From Physcia stellaris (Eukaryota > Ascomycota > Lecanoromycetes > Caliciales > Physciaceae): a DNA stretch of 64,000 nt. The translations under genes and the position numbers were made by a program. This document shows positions 46,536 to 58,707 of this stretch, in pieces. The notes beneath the pieces were generated by a model. The model ran no database searches. It was not told where the DNA came from and saw only the letters and a program-made list of their open reading frames with translations. The stretch covers positions 1-64,000 of the forward strand of contig JABSSW010000037.1 of assembly GCA_018902385.1 (NCBI GenBank). Reading direction: 5' to 3'. The stretch's first letter is position 1. Each line of letters begins with the position of its first letter.

Positions 46536-46611
46536 TAAGTCAGTTAAATTCAGCAACTGTTGAGCTGGTTTCCTCTCTTCTCTCCATTCCCTTGCTATCC
46601 GCTCTTCCTCA

Positions 46612-46876
46612 ATGTCTCAAACACGCCTCTGTAAGTCTAAACATCATCAGCACTGTACTCTAGTGAAAAACTGACATTTCATTAGTTCTTGGGGCGTTTG
46701 CATATCCGGGCGATTTACTCCTCGCTACCACCTTGTATCAAGAGCGTGTCACGAAGCGTGTCACGGAGAGTGCTGTCACTGCTCAACTAGTTCCCATTCG
46801 TCAGGACATCAGCACAATCAAAAAGAATGTGTCTGCTTTGACGGCACACCAGCAAGCGATGCAGTCAATGGATTAG
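46612..46876 (+). CDS. small spliced gene, 69-residue protein of unknown function
   Basis: Exon 1 (46612-46630) encodes MSQTRL. A 55-base intron (donor GTAAGT, acceptor ATTAG) leads to exon 2 (46686-46876), which stays open to a stop after AHQQAMQSMD. The product has a short hydrophobic N-terminal half (FLGAFAYPGDLLLATTLY) and an amphipathic helix-like second half (VPIRQDISTIKKNVSAL). I do not recognise it. Good splice signals and frame continuity support it. It begins only 75 bases from the end of the outer transposon, so it could be a recent gene or the 5' part of a larger broken gene continuing to about 47150. Confidence 0.5.
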
Positions 46877-47340
46877 TTTTGCCGAGAAAATCTTAAAGTC
46901 TTGTGAGGAGTCCACGATGGAGAAAATGCAAAAATTCAAGAAATGAGGAGTTGTTGATGGACTATGATCATGCTCTGGCAAAATTGCCTGAAGAACACGC
47001 CCAGATGTTCCGAACCCCAATCAAAGACTATCAGCATAAGTTTTGGAACATTCCAGTGAGTCGATTTATTTACAGAGATTCCTTTCTAGCAATTGACATT
47101 CGAGCAGATCATCATGCATTCATACAGATGATATTGCTCAAAGGGCGTGAGTGATGAGTGATGAAGGGTGAAGGGTGTGAGTGATCGGCTTGAGAATTTT
47201 TGAGCTTGCGGAGGACTTTGGTAGGGTCTCAAAAAGCTTCGCTACGGATGCAGAATAGGGATCATGAGTAATGCTTGAATCGTCTATTGATCAGAGAATC
47301 TTGCAGCATCTGTATCTAATTGAACGAATCGGTATCAAGC
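46877..47340 (+). other. possible continuation or remnant of a small gene
   Basis: The frame 46903-47154 contains protein-like ELLMDYDHALAKLPEEHAQM and a possible intron at its end, but stops separate it from the 69-residue gene. Nothing else is supported before the uL1 stop. Confidence 0.25.
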
Positions 47341-48204
47341 CTAGTAGAGCCGCTTCGGTGGGCTCATGCTCGCCTTAACGGTCAAGCTGCCCACATTCTG
47401 CCACCCTTTCTTCAACAAGCTGACCAGGTAGTTGATGGACAACATGATATTCGAGATCAACTCGTCCTCCGTCATGCCGACGTTCCCAACCGCAACTCCC
47501 AAGCACAGCACCTTCTTGAGCTGGAATTTGATCGTTGACTTGACTTCGGTGATCTTGGCGGCGAGGTCTTCGTTGTGGGAGATTGGGGTGGGGAATTTGC
47601 CGGCTAGGTGTAGATGTTAAGTCAGTAGGTGGCTTATGCGGGAGAAGCGAGGTGATAGACATACCCTTTGAGAGACCTGGACCCAGGAGACGGGGGATCT
47701 GTTTGATCAGGGTATCGGATGCGACGAAGGCGTCATACTTTCGTGCGAGCTTCTTGATCAGCTTCTTGTTCTTATTGAGCTTCTTCAAGTCATCGGACGA
47801 CATAGCATCAACGCCGTGGTGCTTAGCTCGGTCAATGTCGTGCTGGTCACCGAGGACGCTGTATATCCAAATGTCAGCAGCGAACAGTGGCCATGTCTTC
47901 GACTTCCTATTCTGGATCGAACGGAGATCGAGTTCAGTAGTGACATACCAGACGCTCATGCCCGGCCTTGGAACCCTAGGTAACTTGACTGTTCCGGAGA
48001 AACGCTTGTCGCGCTGAGGGTCATAGTTCTTTAGGCCGATCTGTAGCTCGACAGTCTCGAGGAAGTTGCGCTTCTTCTCGTTGTGGGAGTAATCGAGGAG
48101 GGATTGGACGTTCGTGCGCACTCCGGCTGTAGAAATGGTGATTGATTAGCTAGGCTCTGCACCTGAACCGATGCTGGAGACTCACCGACTGTGATTTTCG
48201 ACAT
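47341..48204 (-). CDS. RPL10A: 60S ribosomal protein uL1 (L10a)
   Basis: Stalk-base protein of the large subunit, acting in E-site tRNA release. Four exons: 48186-48204, 47949-48126, 47665-47858 and 47341-47603. They give exactly 217 residues, the standard eukaryotic length. The product begins [17 protein letters not shown] and ends [11 protein letters not shown]. Conserved parts include [39 protein letters not shown] and [20 protein letters not shown] tiny 19-base first exon with an early intron is typical of fungal ribosomal protein genes. Confidence 0.96.
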
Positions 48205-49084
48205 CGTGAGGACAGTCTTCCAGAAGAATGGTCAATTCTTTTGGTGAGGATTTTTGCACGGTGTCGATGAGAGCTAAGGGAGGCTCAAAGATTGGAGGGG
48301 GTTTATTTGTGTGCGGGCAAGACAACGCTAGCCGAGCTCAACCCTAACGACTTCTATCGCCCCACGCGCCCTTCCTTGAGCCACCCCAGCCAAATCCGAT
48401 CTAAACTGTCTTGACGGAGGTACTCAGCATTGGGCAAACCTTATTACCGCCATGAAGTTCCTGTAGTCTCGAACGTTGCATGCATATTCTACTGCCGAGT
48501 ACTGGCCGGGGAGAGACCCACGAGCATTCAGTCACTGTCAGCCTTTGGCGGCTACAGAGTTCACATGTTTTGCTCCGCTCCCGTCTTTAGCAATCAGCGT
48601 GTGATCTGGCGCGCGCATGATTCATGATACACAGCGTGACGGCGAAATAGGAGACATCTGCGAGCTTCCGAGCGGCAAGACGAGAAGATGGTGTTCTCCG
48701 CGCAGAATAGAAGATCTCAGCCTCGGGATGGTCGGGTTCTGATTGGACGAAAAGATGTCGTGGCAGTGACCCCCTGTTCCATAAATGACTCCTGCATCTG
48801 TTCGACGTTGACTATCCCTCCCAGCTCGTGACCATTCACCGAGTCAAGCCACGAGCTTGAAACGAGTCATCGTGGGTCTGGGGGCGTAAAGCTGATATCA
48901 TTTCTATATATTCTGCTCTTTTCCAGATCTTGCTATCACTTTCACCGGAGGGGTTCCTTTCCTTCAATTTCCAATATTATATTGTCGATGCACTTGTATC
49001 AATATTGCTTCTATATTGATCACGCAGTTCCTAGGTAGTCCGTTATCAGTGTCGATCTCTTTCCGGTATCCTAGTGTGTAAGGT
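48205..49084. other. intergenic, 0.9 kb, divergent promoters
   Basis: Between the uL1 and CorA-like starts. A small frame at 48430-48627 is unsupported. No RNA gene recognised. Confidence 0.45.
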
Positions 49085-50956
49085 ATGGACGGATCGCGGG
49101 TGTTGCCTAATTTCAAAGATTTCGATAATCCAGATGTGTACAAGGCCGGTGAAAAATACAACCTTAGAGCTGATGCGCTAAACTTCGCTCTCGAATTCGA
49201 TAGCGACGAAGCACTCTACGCTTCCGATCTTAAGACAGACTCGGTGATCTCTCTCTTGCAGGCCACCCCTAAACCTACAAAGACACGATGGATCAACTTG
49301 TGGTGCCCAGAGCGACAAAAAGACACGGTCGAGGCAATCGGAACACACTATGGATTGTCTCGTCGTAACATCGGCCTTATGACTACGGACCCCAACAAAC
49401 CTGTTGTGGCAGCTACGGAAATCCCCCAAAGTCCGTTTCGAGCTATGTTTCATCGGTTGAAAGACCGATCATCTTTGGATAGTCATTCGGCAGACGTGGA
49501 AATGACATCTACAGACGAATCCATGGTTTCTCATTCTGCGAGCTTGGACTTGAACCACTACCTCATAATTGATGAAGTATGGTATTTCTGTTCAATTGAT
49601 TGGGGTGATAAATGTAAGGGGTCCGGAAGAAGTTGTGACCAAGGCTAATCAAAACAAGATCTTTGTGTAGGCTACAATTCCCTGTCCCAAGTGGACCCCG
49701 ATCCAGTTGGTGCGAATAAGCCTTCAGAGCGGATGCAGAACAAGCCCCAAGGAAAGCGACTATGGACTTGGCTCATCCTTTGCCACGATAGTGAGTCGTG
49801 CTGGGATCTTAACGAGACTGCGTCACTGAAACCTTTCAGGGACAGTGATCACCATCACCGAGAACCCATTCCTCTATCACGAAGGGTCTCCCACGGCTCG
49901 TGAGGAGCACAAACTTTCTGTCATGCGCCGGAATCTCATGAACGTCTTTCAGCAATTATCTAAAGCCGATCATTCCACGAGAAACCAAAACCCAATAAAC
50001 GTGCTACCCATTCGTTCAGGCATTATCAAAACCACTGAGGGCGATGAAGAGATCTCAGATGCCCCGAGCTTGCTATTCCACTACATTTTCGATGATTGGT
50101 ACGCAAGCTACAGTTTGGTAGCCAAGAAAGAACATCAGTACGGCAAGCAGCTTGGTAAATTGGTGTGTGGACTCTCGAGTGCCTACCATCTTGATACTGA
50201 CGCCGCGGAAGCGTGATGAAATGTTTGAAAAACCCATGGTTGATCATATCAAGAAGCTTCACCACATAGGCCAGCAGCTGAGCGTTCTTAAGAGAATATA
50301 TCAAAGCTACACTCTAATAATTGATCGTATACTGGAACGACAGAAACCGGTGGATATGTCAAGCAGCACCCATCTCCTGAAAGAAAATCTCAGCGAGGAC
50401 ACATCTCTCCTTACCGCGAAAACGCGAACCTATGCAGTTGCTTTATCCTCGGCAGCCACTGTCAGATTCGAGAGACTGAGAGACAGAATCCAGCTCTATG
50501 CTTTGAGCGAGATCCAAGACTGCATTGAAGAGAAGGAGGCATTGGTCGGCCTGGTAAGTTACGGCGTCCCTGTCACTTGCTGGCCCAAGTCGTTAACTTC
50601 CCAAACAGAATTTCAATCTCATCACTCTCAAGCAATCTGACGCGGTAGAACGCCTGACACGTATCACAATCTTGCTGGCCAAGGTCACGATACTGTTCAT
50701 GCCAGTGAGTCTGATGACGGCATACTTCTCGGTGCAGATTGAGGATCTTCAAGGAGCTTATACCTCCACAACATACTGGGCTTGTTTTGCCGTCGTTATG
50801 GCTTTGTCCGTGTTGCTACTGTTCGTTTTTGGAAAAATAAGCAATACCTTGGAGGGTACAGTAATTTACAGGTCGATGACTCGGGCATTGTTCGATTCGT
50901 CTCGAAAACTGCTCGGTTTGAAAGAGAGACAGAAAGCCGCCATAAAGAAGATCTGA
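49085..50956 (+). CDS. CorA-like two-TM membrane protein
   Basis: Five exons: 49085-49613, 49671-49790, 49840-50162, 50212-50553 and 50609-50956, giving 553 residues. The long N-terminal soluble part contains WINLWCPERQKDTVEAIGTH. A helical region (HIKKLHHIGQQLSVLKRIYQ, RLRDRIQLYALSEIQDCIEE) leads to two C-terminal membrane segments (ITILLAKVTILFMPVSLMTA and YWACFAVVMALSVLLLFVFG), the CorA/ZntB layout. Where true Mg2+ channels have the loop motif GMN, this one has YFSVQIEDLQG, as in the large fungal CorA-like family whose ion and role are mostly unknown. All introns have GT(A/G)(A/T)G-like donors and are 49-57 bases. Family placement is good; function is open. Confidence 0.85.
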
Positions 50957-52460
<1,504 letters not shown>

Positions 52461-53373
52461 GAGTGTTGAATGAAGACAGTACATTGTCGAGCTTTGCGAC
52501 GAAGGAGCTCCATCTTGAACCTCTCTTCCACCTCGAAAATTCTCCCCTTGCCTTTGGTTCTCCGGCTCATTGAAGTACCCAGCGTTTGTGTAGCATCAGG
52601 TCCGAGGCGCTGATGTATCTCTGCGAAGGCAGCACACTCTGTTGTGCAATGCGGTCTAGCTTCATATTACGGTGTGCTCTTGCTGTTGTATTTGCCATGC
52701 GAAATGATAGGTGTTACATGCGATTCTAGAGTTTAGTCCCAGACGGCGTCTGCGGAACACTTTCCCAATCATCTTCCCAAGACCTGTGTTTTGATCCTGA
52801 TTCGTAATCTGCCAAAATGATATATGCTGGTGGCGACTCATTCGTTCCCAACGCCTGAATTCGTGGACCAGTGCATCGCCCACTCTATTGCGGTACGCCT
52901 TACCACATTCTCCTTGCACAGTCCCTTCGGGCCTCTACTCATCACACAAAGGATGACAAGAAAAGCAATAATTGTAGAGATGGGGTCTCCAACACGTCAG
53001 TCTTTGCTTTAAGCCACCCAAGCGTAGGTCTTTCTCAGCCGAGGATGTTATCCTTCTTACAACTCTTCCTCGTCAGCGATGTTTGGTGTAGCACATCACG
53101 TGAAGCCACGAGTGATAGTGAGATACCTCTTAGTAGCTGTCCGTCTCGCGTAGAAAGAGTTTGTTTCTAAGATCATCACGCTAAATGGGTTTGTCTTTCA
53201 AAGAGTGACTCATCTATCCAAACGGCAAGTGGCTCCAAACAATCTCCTTCTCACTCCTGTGCATCCAACATATCAACATATTTTCTTCTCAAATCCAAGT
53301 CTACCTCGTCAAACAAACCTTGCGTTGTTCTTCACAACGTGAGAAATAAGGTATCTTTTCTGCATCTTCCAAG
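52461..53373. other. intergenic, 0.9 kb
   Basis: 3' region of ARF1 and 5' region of the RtcB-like gene. Only small unsupported frames. Confidence 0.45.
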
Positions 53374-55079
53374 ATGCCGGCTACTCGAGTAACGGTCGCT
53401 TCAAATGCGAAACAGTCGCAGAAAGCTCCTCTTCTCGTTCCTTCATCGACTTCATTTGACCCTACTTCTCATGTCTCAGCTCGTTCTTTGGTGATCAAGA
53501 CCGCTCAATCAAAGCTACGCTTGAAAAAAGCAAGCCGCGTTTTTATCTCTGGCGGCAAAGAACTGACTACGGACGACGATTGGAAGGCGGCGCTCAAAGA
53601 CGACGTTTTATTGCTCGTATCCGCCGGAGAGGACTATGTAGGATCCCGTAGTGATGAGAATTCGAATCCGCAGAGTGGCAATGCACCAGCTGCAGAAACA
53701 AACCTGGACTGCCCAATTGAGATCCTTGCCGAAAAAGCCTTCATCGACGACCTCTCAATCAAGCAATTAGAGACTACCGCTCGCACGCTTCCAGGCATCG
53801 TCCATGCCGTCGCTCAACCAGACCTGCATCCTGGAACGAAATTCCCAATCGGCGCCGTCTTCGTCTCGAAAGGATGGATCCATCCACCGCTAATTGGAGG
53901 CGACATCGGCTGTGGCATGGCGTGGTATAAAACCACCTTAACAAGGTCCAATGTCGAAGGCGACAAAGGGCGAAAGATCGCAGAGAAGCTACGGGGATTA
54001 GAAGGACCTTGGCGGACGCAGCAAGACCGCGAAGTCTGGCTACAAGACGACGCTGGCTGCGCAAGCTACAGTGCTGGCGAGGAATGGGATGCTTCACTGG
54101 GCACCATCGGCGCTGGTAATCACTTCGCCGAAATCCAAGTCGTCGAAGAGAGCTCGCAGCAAGACGATTCCACCGACTCGCAGCACCAATTACACGAAGG
54201 CGAAGTCGTGCTCTTGGTCCACTCCGGCTCTCGAGGCTACGGCGGCGATATCCTGAAACGCTACACCGCAGACGGCAAAACCAGCATTCAAGAAGACGAA
54301 CCGCTCGCGGCGCAATACCTCGCCGAGCACGACCTCGCCTGCAATTGGGCCTCTCGAAACCGCGACCTCATCGCCCTCCGCTTCCTCGCCTGTCTCGAGC
54401 CCAGCGACGAAACCTGGGAACCGGGCACCAACGCCCCCTCCCCCACACCCACCCCGTCGCTCCCCCTCCTCCTCCTGCAAACCCGCTCCTCAATCCAATC
54501 CCGCAAAGTAGTAGATATATGGCACAACAACGTCTCCCGCACCCCCTGGCCCCCTCTCCCACCCCATCTCCAACCCCACAATCAACAGTCTACATCCACC
54601 GCAAAGGCGCCGCCCCAACCACAAACCCACACACCAACCATCCCCTCCCCATCCTCCCCCTCCCGGGCTCCCGCGCAACGCCAACGCTAATCCTGCACCC
54701 CACCTTCCCACCCTCGACCTCCTTCGGCCTCACGAACGCACTCTCCCTCGCCCACGGCGCCGGGCGCGCCATGTCCCGCGCTAAAGCCGCCGGTTACGTG
54801 GAGGGGAAGTATAAAGGGCGCGCGGAGGATTTACTGAGGGGGGATTTCGTGGGTCGGCGTGGAGGGAGCATTAATGGGGATGGGGGAAAGGGCGAGGGGG
54901 GAGAAGATATCCACGGCGGCACGTGGGTTGTCTGTGAGGATAAGCAGCTTGTCTGGGAGGAGGCGGGGGAGGCGTATAAAGATGTTTGGGCCGTGGGGGA
55001 GGATCTGGTGAGGAGGGAGGTGGCGGAGAGGTGGGGGTGGTGTAGGGGGCGGGTGAGCTATAAAGTTCGGAGGGAGTAA
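53374..55079 (+). CDS. RtcB-like RNA ligase with N-terminal beta-grasp-like extension (apparent frameshift)
   Basis: RtcB proteins join RNA 2',3'-cyclic phosphate and 5'-OH ends using GTP and Mn2+. The N-terminal 95 residues look like a ubiquitin/doublecortin-type beta-grasp (LRLKKASRVFISGGKELTTD, then LLLVSAGEDYVG). The catalytic part has GGDIGCGMAWYKT (about 175), IGAGNHFAEIQ (about 247), LVHSGSRGYGGDIL (about 283), VVDIWHNNV (about 381), VYIHRKGAAPT and LAHGAGRAMSRAKA, the last holding the guanylylated His. The frame changes between about 54530 and 54585, a C-rich stretch, as if one base were missing; the whole then reads 568 residues. A 57-base GT-AG candidate there keeps the wrong frame, so an intron does not explain it. 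Fungal tRNA splicing uses Trl1, so the role of this RtcB relative (release-factor-H-coupled type) is unknown. Confidence 0.88.
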
Positions 55080-55635
55080 GAGGAATGTCGGTTGGCACTT
55101 TTCAACGAGACATTTGTATGGGAGCATTTAGAAAATGGGCGTGCAGCGTTGAGCGTGGAAAGTGGAATGAGTGGATAAGTAAGATGGGAGAAAACTGGAT
55201 ATCATATTGAGCTCCCAGAACTTAGCAGGAGGGAATCTATGCAATGCGGAAGGCGATTGCAAGGGTGCGAGGACCATTTTCCTGAAAGGTTTCGATACAT
55301 ATGAAAGATTTGCGATATAAAGGAGCGAAAGCTGGATGTACCAGTCGAACATCAGCTGGTGGTAATCTACCCTCATGCAAAAGGGATCAGAGAAGTAGTA
55401 GGCGGTTGAAAGCCAATTTACATACTCGTATTTACTACCACGCTTTTCCCCTGCTACGGGGGTACTAGAATTACAATATCCACTGCTCTGCAGATTACCA
55501 TGGTATACCATGTCATGAAAATAGTATCCATGCTTGCACCTACCATTACCATATCCCATGCATGCAACCACATAGCAGTCTAATTCTCCCCAGTTACATC
55601 ATCCCCTCAACTTCCTATCCGCTAGTCGTCGCTGC
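55080..55635. other. convergent intergenic
   Basis: Between the stops of the RtcB-like and SOD genes. Nothing supported. Confidence 0.4.
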
Positions 55636-56481
55636 TCACAACAAAAAGGCCGCCATTCCAGCGAGGATCGCACCAGCGCTAATGAGCGTAGTGGCGGCAC
55701 CGCCAGTGAAAGGAGTAAGGGTAGGCGACACAGGCGAGGTGGTGTTGGAGCTGCTGTTGCCGCCGGAGGTGGCGTTGCCGGTAGCGAGCGTGAAATTTGC
55801 GCAGGTCAAGCGAGTGGTGTTGCTGGTGTGGATGACGATGGAGCGGTTGCCGAAGAAGGATTGTGGGCCCTTGGCGGTGGAGAGGTAGAGATCGAGGAAG
55901 CTGCGGGGTGTGTCAATAATGAGTCAGGAGTTAATACGCAGACGGACGTACGCTGTAGAGAAGGAAGATCCGGTGATGTTGCCGTGCTTGCCGGCTAGAT
56001 CGCCGTCCTGGCACGAGGCTGGATCAACGGGGTAGCAAGGTGGCTTCTCTCCACGGATATAAGAGTCCAGATGGGCTTTGGTGCCGGTGCAGTTGCCGTC
56101 GGATGGGACGGGCTGATCGTGGATATGGTACACTATCAAGATGCGTTAGCACGGATTCCATTCCCACCTCTGCGTGCGAGTGCGCGATAGAAGCTAATTG
56201 TAGGACTCACAGAAGGGACCAAGGCTCGCATCGGGAAGGCCGGAAAGAGAGATTTGGAAATTCACGCCGGTGCCGTTGGAGTTGCTGGTACCAACGACGG
56301 AACCGCGAATATCGGTGGTGTCGCTTTCGGGGAGTGTTGCGACGTATGATACACCGGCCGGGTTGTTCTCAACGATGCGAGCGTTGCCGAGCTTGCCGGT
56401 GACGCCTGGCACAGGAGTGGGAGCTTGAGCGTGGACGAGCGCAAGGCCAGAGGCCAATGTGAAGAGGACTGAAGAATGCAT
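55636..56481 (-). CDS. GPI-anchored Cu/Zn superoxide dismutase-like cell-surface protein
   Basis: Extracellular Cu/Zn SOD family; detoxifies superoxide at the cell surface in related fungi. Exons 56211-56481, 55952-56132 and 55636-55900 give 238 residues. Signal peptide MHSSVLFTLASGLALVHAQA; SOD-like region with YHIHDQPVPSDGNC (metal-ligand His pair), CYPVDPASCQDGDLAGKHGN (further ligands) and FFGNRSIVIHTSNTTRLTC. The active-site set is shorter than in cytosolic SOD1, as in other fungal surface forms. Ser/Thr/Asn-rich linker, then a hydrophobic C-terminus (TLISAGAILAGMAAFLL) after GGAA fits GPI anchoring. Activity is inferred. Confidence 0.88.
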
Positions 56482-58212
56482 CGTAAAGGTTGCTGGAGAT
56501 GAGCGAGAGTGGTAAGGAGTCTATGGAGGTTCAAGTCAGAAAATTGCGTTGAAATAGACTTGGTGAAAGATGTGGCGAACGGATGACGAGGTGAATGTGA
56601 AGAGTGACCGAGAGAGGCGGGTAAATACAAACGCGCTGGAATGGACTCACCAGACAATTGACTCGGTAAATGATTCAACGAGGAATTATCTCTCTGGCAA
56701 TAACGACCGGAATTGAGGAGACGAGGGTGAATTGATGTTGGCGTGAAGAGATGGACGATGAAGCGAAGAAAGGAGGTTGGGGGAGGTGAAGTTATAAACA
56801 AGCCGGGTGCCGCCAAACAGCTGCAGGTTCTCTCCAATTGGGGGAGGTTGACTGGTTGCCACCACCCAAGATTGGCTCTTTCCTTCCGAGTCCCCCAAAA
56901 TACCACAAGTTGACGACATGCATCGGCGGGTGAGGCTAGCAGGCTCTTTCCCAGATTTAGCGATGACTTTCGTTTCAGGTGCCAGTCAACTTCCACGGTC
57001 GGGGAAGCGCTAGGGATGAAGCTTGAGTGAAGCGCTAGAGTAGATGTTTCCTGAGGAAAGCGCCAGCCTGATGTTTGCTCCTCCCCCATCCTGAGACCAC
57101 GGGTAGCTGCCATGTTTCCCCACCACGTGCACCTGTTATTTCGGTGGCGCGACACTCTTCACCGAGTTTCCATAACCAAGGGCAGCTCGAACGCTGACGC
57201 TGACGCAAGCAACGGCGATGACAGCTCGATGATGCTTGCGTCTTTAGCGTGTGGTGCTAGAGCCGGTGGCGATGAGGCACAGATCTCCGGTGAGATCTCA
57301 CTGCAGTCTGCAGGGCCTCACTCTCAGCTTCGGCTCCATGTCTTCAAACTTGTTCCACCAGCTGCCACATGCCTTCCGCTCCTATCTGACACCCGTACTC
57401 GGCTCATGCCTCGATGCAGCTCTTCTTTCTGGAACCGCCTGGTCGAGATGACTGTGTTGCTCCTGGTTGGTGCACGATAGGTTTGACATCATGATGCCCA
57501 CATGGGCTGTAATTTCTCCGCATCGACAATCTCGCTTGCTGAGATTCCGCTGCTGGTCCAGGCGAGGGAGCCAGGGTCTGGCACCAGTCGTTTCACGCTC
57601 GTGTTCGGCCCGTCTCGGCATGCCTTGGCTACCTACAAGGTTAGGGTAGGAGGCTGTTGTCTGTGGATGAGCGTCCCTTGGAGGATCAAAGTGGACCTAC
57701 GAAAGGAAAGAATATAAAAAGAGAGAGGATCACGTAACGGGGTCGAGGCATACTTGTTATATGTACGCCGAAGTCGGGGTCATTGCCAGCCAACCTCGGA
57801 TTGCGCAAGTTTGCGCATTTCAATTTACCCAATCTGGACTTAGCTTCCACACAAGGAACAATAACAGAAACTCATGGTCAATGCAGAATAGACATTGACT
57901 AAGGATAAGTGACTTGCTGATATAACTACCCAATGCTGATTTTAGATGACGTTGTGGTGATCTAGCTGATGTTGCCGTGTAGGAGGTATATACACAGTGG
58001 ACCAGAAAATGATGCTCTCAGCTTTTACAAAACAACCCAAGAGTATACTGCTCTGAAATGCTCCTTCGCCGCCCCCTCAACTCCATTAGATCCATCTCAG
58101 ATGCTTTGATGCAATTCTCCACCCCATCACTCTAGCCCGCTCCTCCATCTGGTGGAACCTCCTCTCGGTTATGCCGTACTTGTAGGTCCAGAAGAGCGTG
58201 GTATTTGGAGAT
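56482..58212. other. intergenic, 1.7 kb
   Basis: Upstream of the SOD gene and downstream of the SnoaL-like gene. Frames such as 57112-57480 have unlikely composition and no recognised motif. Pyrimidine-rich minus-strand stretches near 56490-56780 fit a promoter. Confidence 0.4.
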
Positions 58213-58707
58213 TTAGAAGAGCGCAATCGGGTTGGTCGCATTGGCAGGCAGCGCCTGGTTGACATCCCAATGCTCGACGACGCAGCTTCCATTGAGTCGG
58301 AAAAGGTCCACCAGCGCCAATGGGGGCTGGCCATCCACCTTCAGGTGTACCGCGCCGATATCGCCATCGTAAGTCTCGTGTAGGATCGTCCTGTTCTTGC
58401 TTGGGATCAAGAAGGACAGGAACTGGATAGCGGCTTCACGACCCTGTGGTGCATAGGGACTGTGGTTGATGTAGTCGGGCGAGACGTAGGTCAGGTACGC
58501 GTCCGTGGCGTTCTTCTGCACGTAGAGCTTGTTGATGAAGTCGAAGAAGATCGCGTGCTGCTGGGCCGGAGAGACCGACTGGGGAGGGCAGTAGGGGCCA
58601 GCCGGAATATAGCTGGGCTGCGAATTACGGTGGCCACGACCCCAAGGAGATGGGATGGCCATGAGGGTGGGGACAAGCCCGAAGATAGCAGCAATTTGAA
58701 GACGCAT
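58213..58707 (-). CDS. secreted SnoaL-like protein (NTF2-like fold)
   Basis: Single exon, 164 residues from ATG at 58707; the frame is open further upstream, but MRLQIAAIFGLVPTLMAIPS is a clear signal peptide, which fixes the start. The mature protein shows the SnoaL/NTF2-like pattern: QQHAIFFDFINKLYVQKNAT, YVSPDYINHSPYAPQGREAA (ligand-binding His region), GAVHLKVDGQPPLALVDLFR and VEHWDVNQALP. Members include polyketide cyclases and many ester- or ion-binding proteins; the substrate is unknown. Secretion is inferred from the signal peptide. Confidence 0.8.
   Translation of the reverse strand: MRLQIAAIFGLVPTLMAIPSPWGRGHRNSQPSYIPAGPYCPPQSVSPAQQHAIFFDFINKLYVQKNATDAYLTYVSPDYINHSPYAPQGREAAIQFLSFLIPSKNRTILHETYDGDIGAVHLKVDGQPPLALVDLFRLNGSCVVEHWDVNQALPANATNPIALF

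Larger units (their letters stand above)
34947..46537. mobile_element. outer TIR DNA transposon (Tc1/mariner-like) split by two LTR insertions
   Basis: Inverted ends 34949-34983 and 46501-46535 match at 28 of 35 positions (shared core TTTCACGTGA.ATCTCAAA). Four of the seven mismatches are G-to-A in the left copy. Both ends abut TA (34947-34948 and 46536-46537). Removing the two LTR elements and their duplications leaves about 2130 bases, in three pieces: 34949-35607, 37605-38345 and 45806-46535. Transposase traces remain: a helix-turn-helix-like stretch near 35460-35560 (TNEQIERIIDYVMSISK) and DLNSIE at 38321-38338, the third catalytic-acid motif, just before the Gypsy insertion. It begins two bases after copy B's TA duplication. 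It is dead and CpY-mutated, except the last 60-100 bases on the right. Confidence 0.8.

Noticed and set aside
54529-54585. 57-base GT-AG intron to explain the RtcB frame change
   Set aside because: Its length is a multiple of three, so the wrong frame persists; it also lacks a branch site.
57112-57480. 122-codon plus-strand frame as a gene
   Set aside because: No recognisable domain; composition looks like random translation of GC-balanced intergenic DNA.
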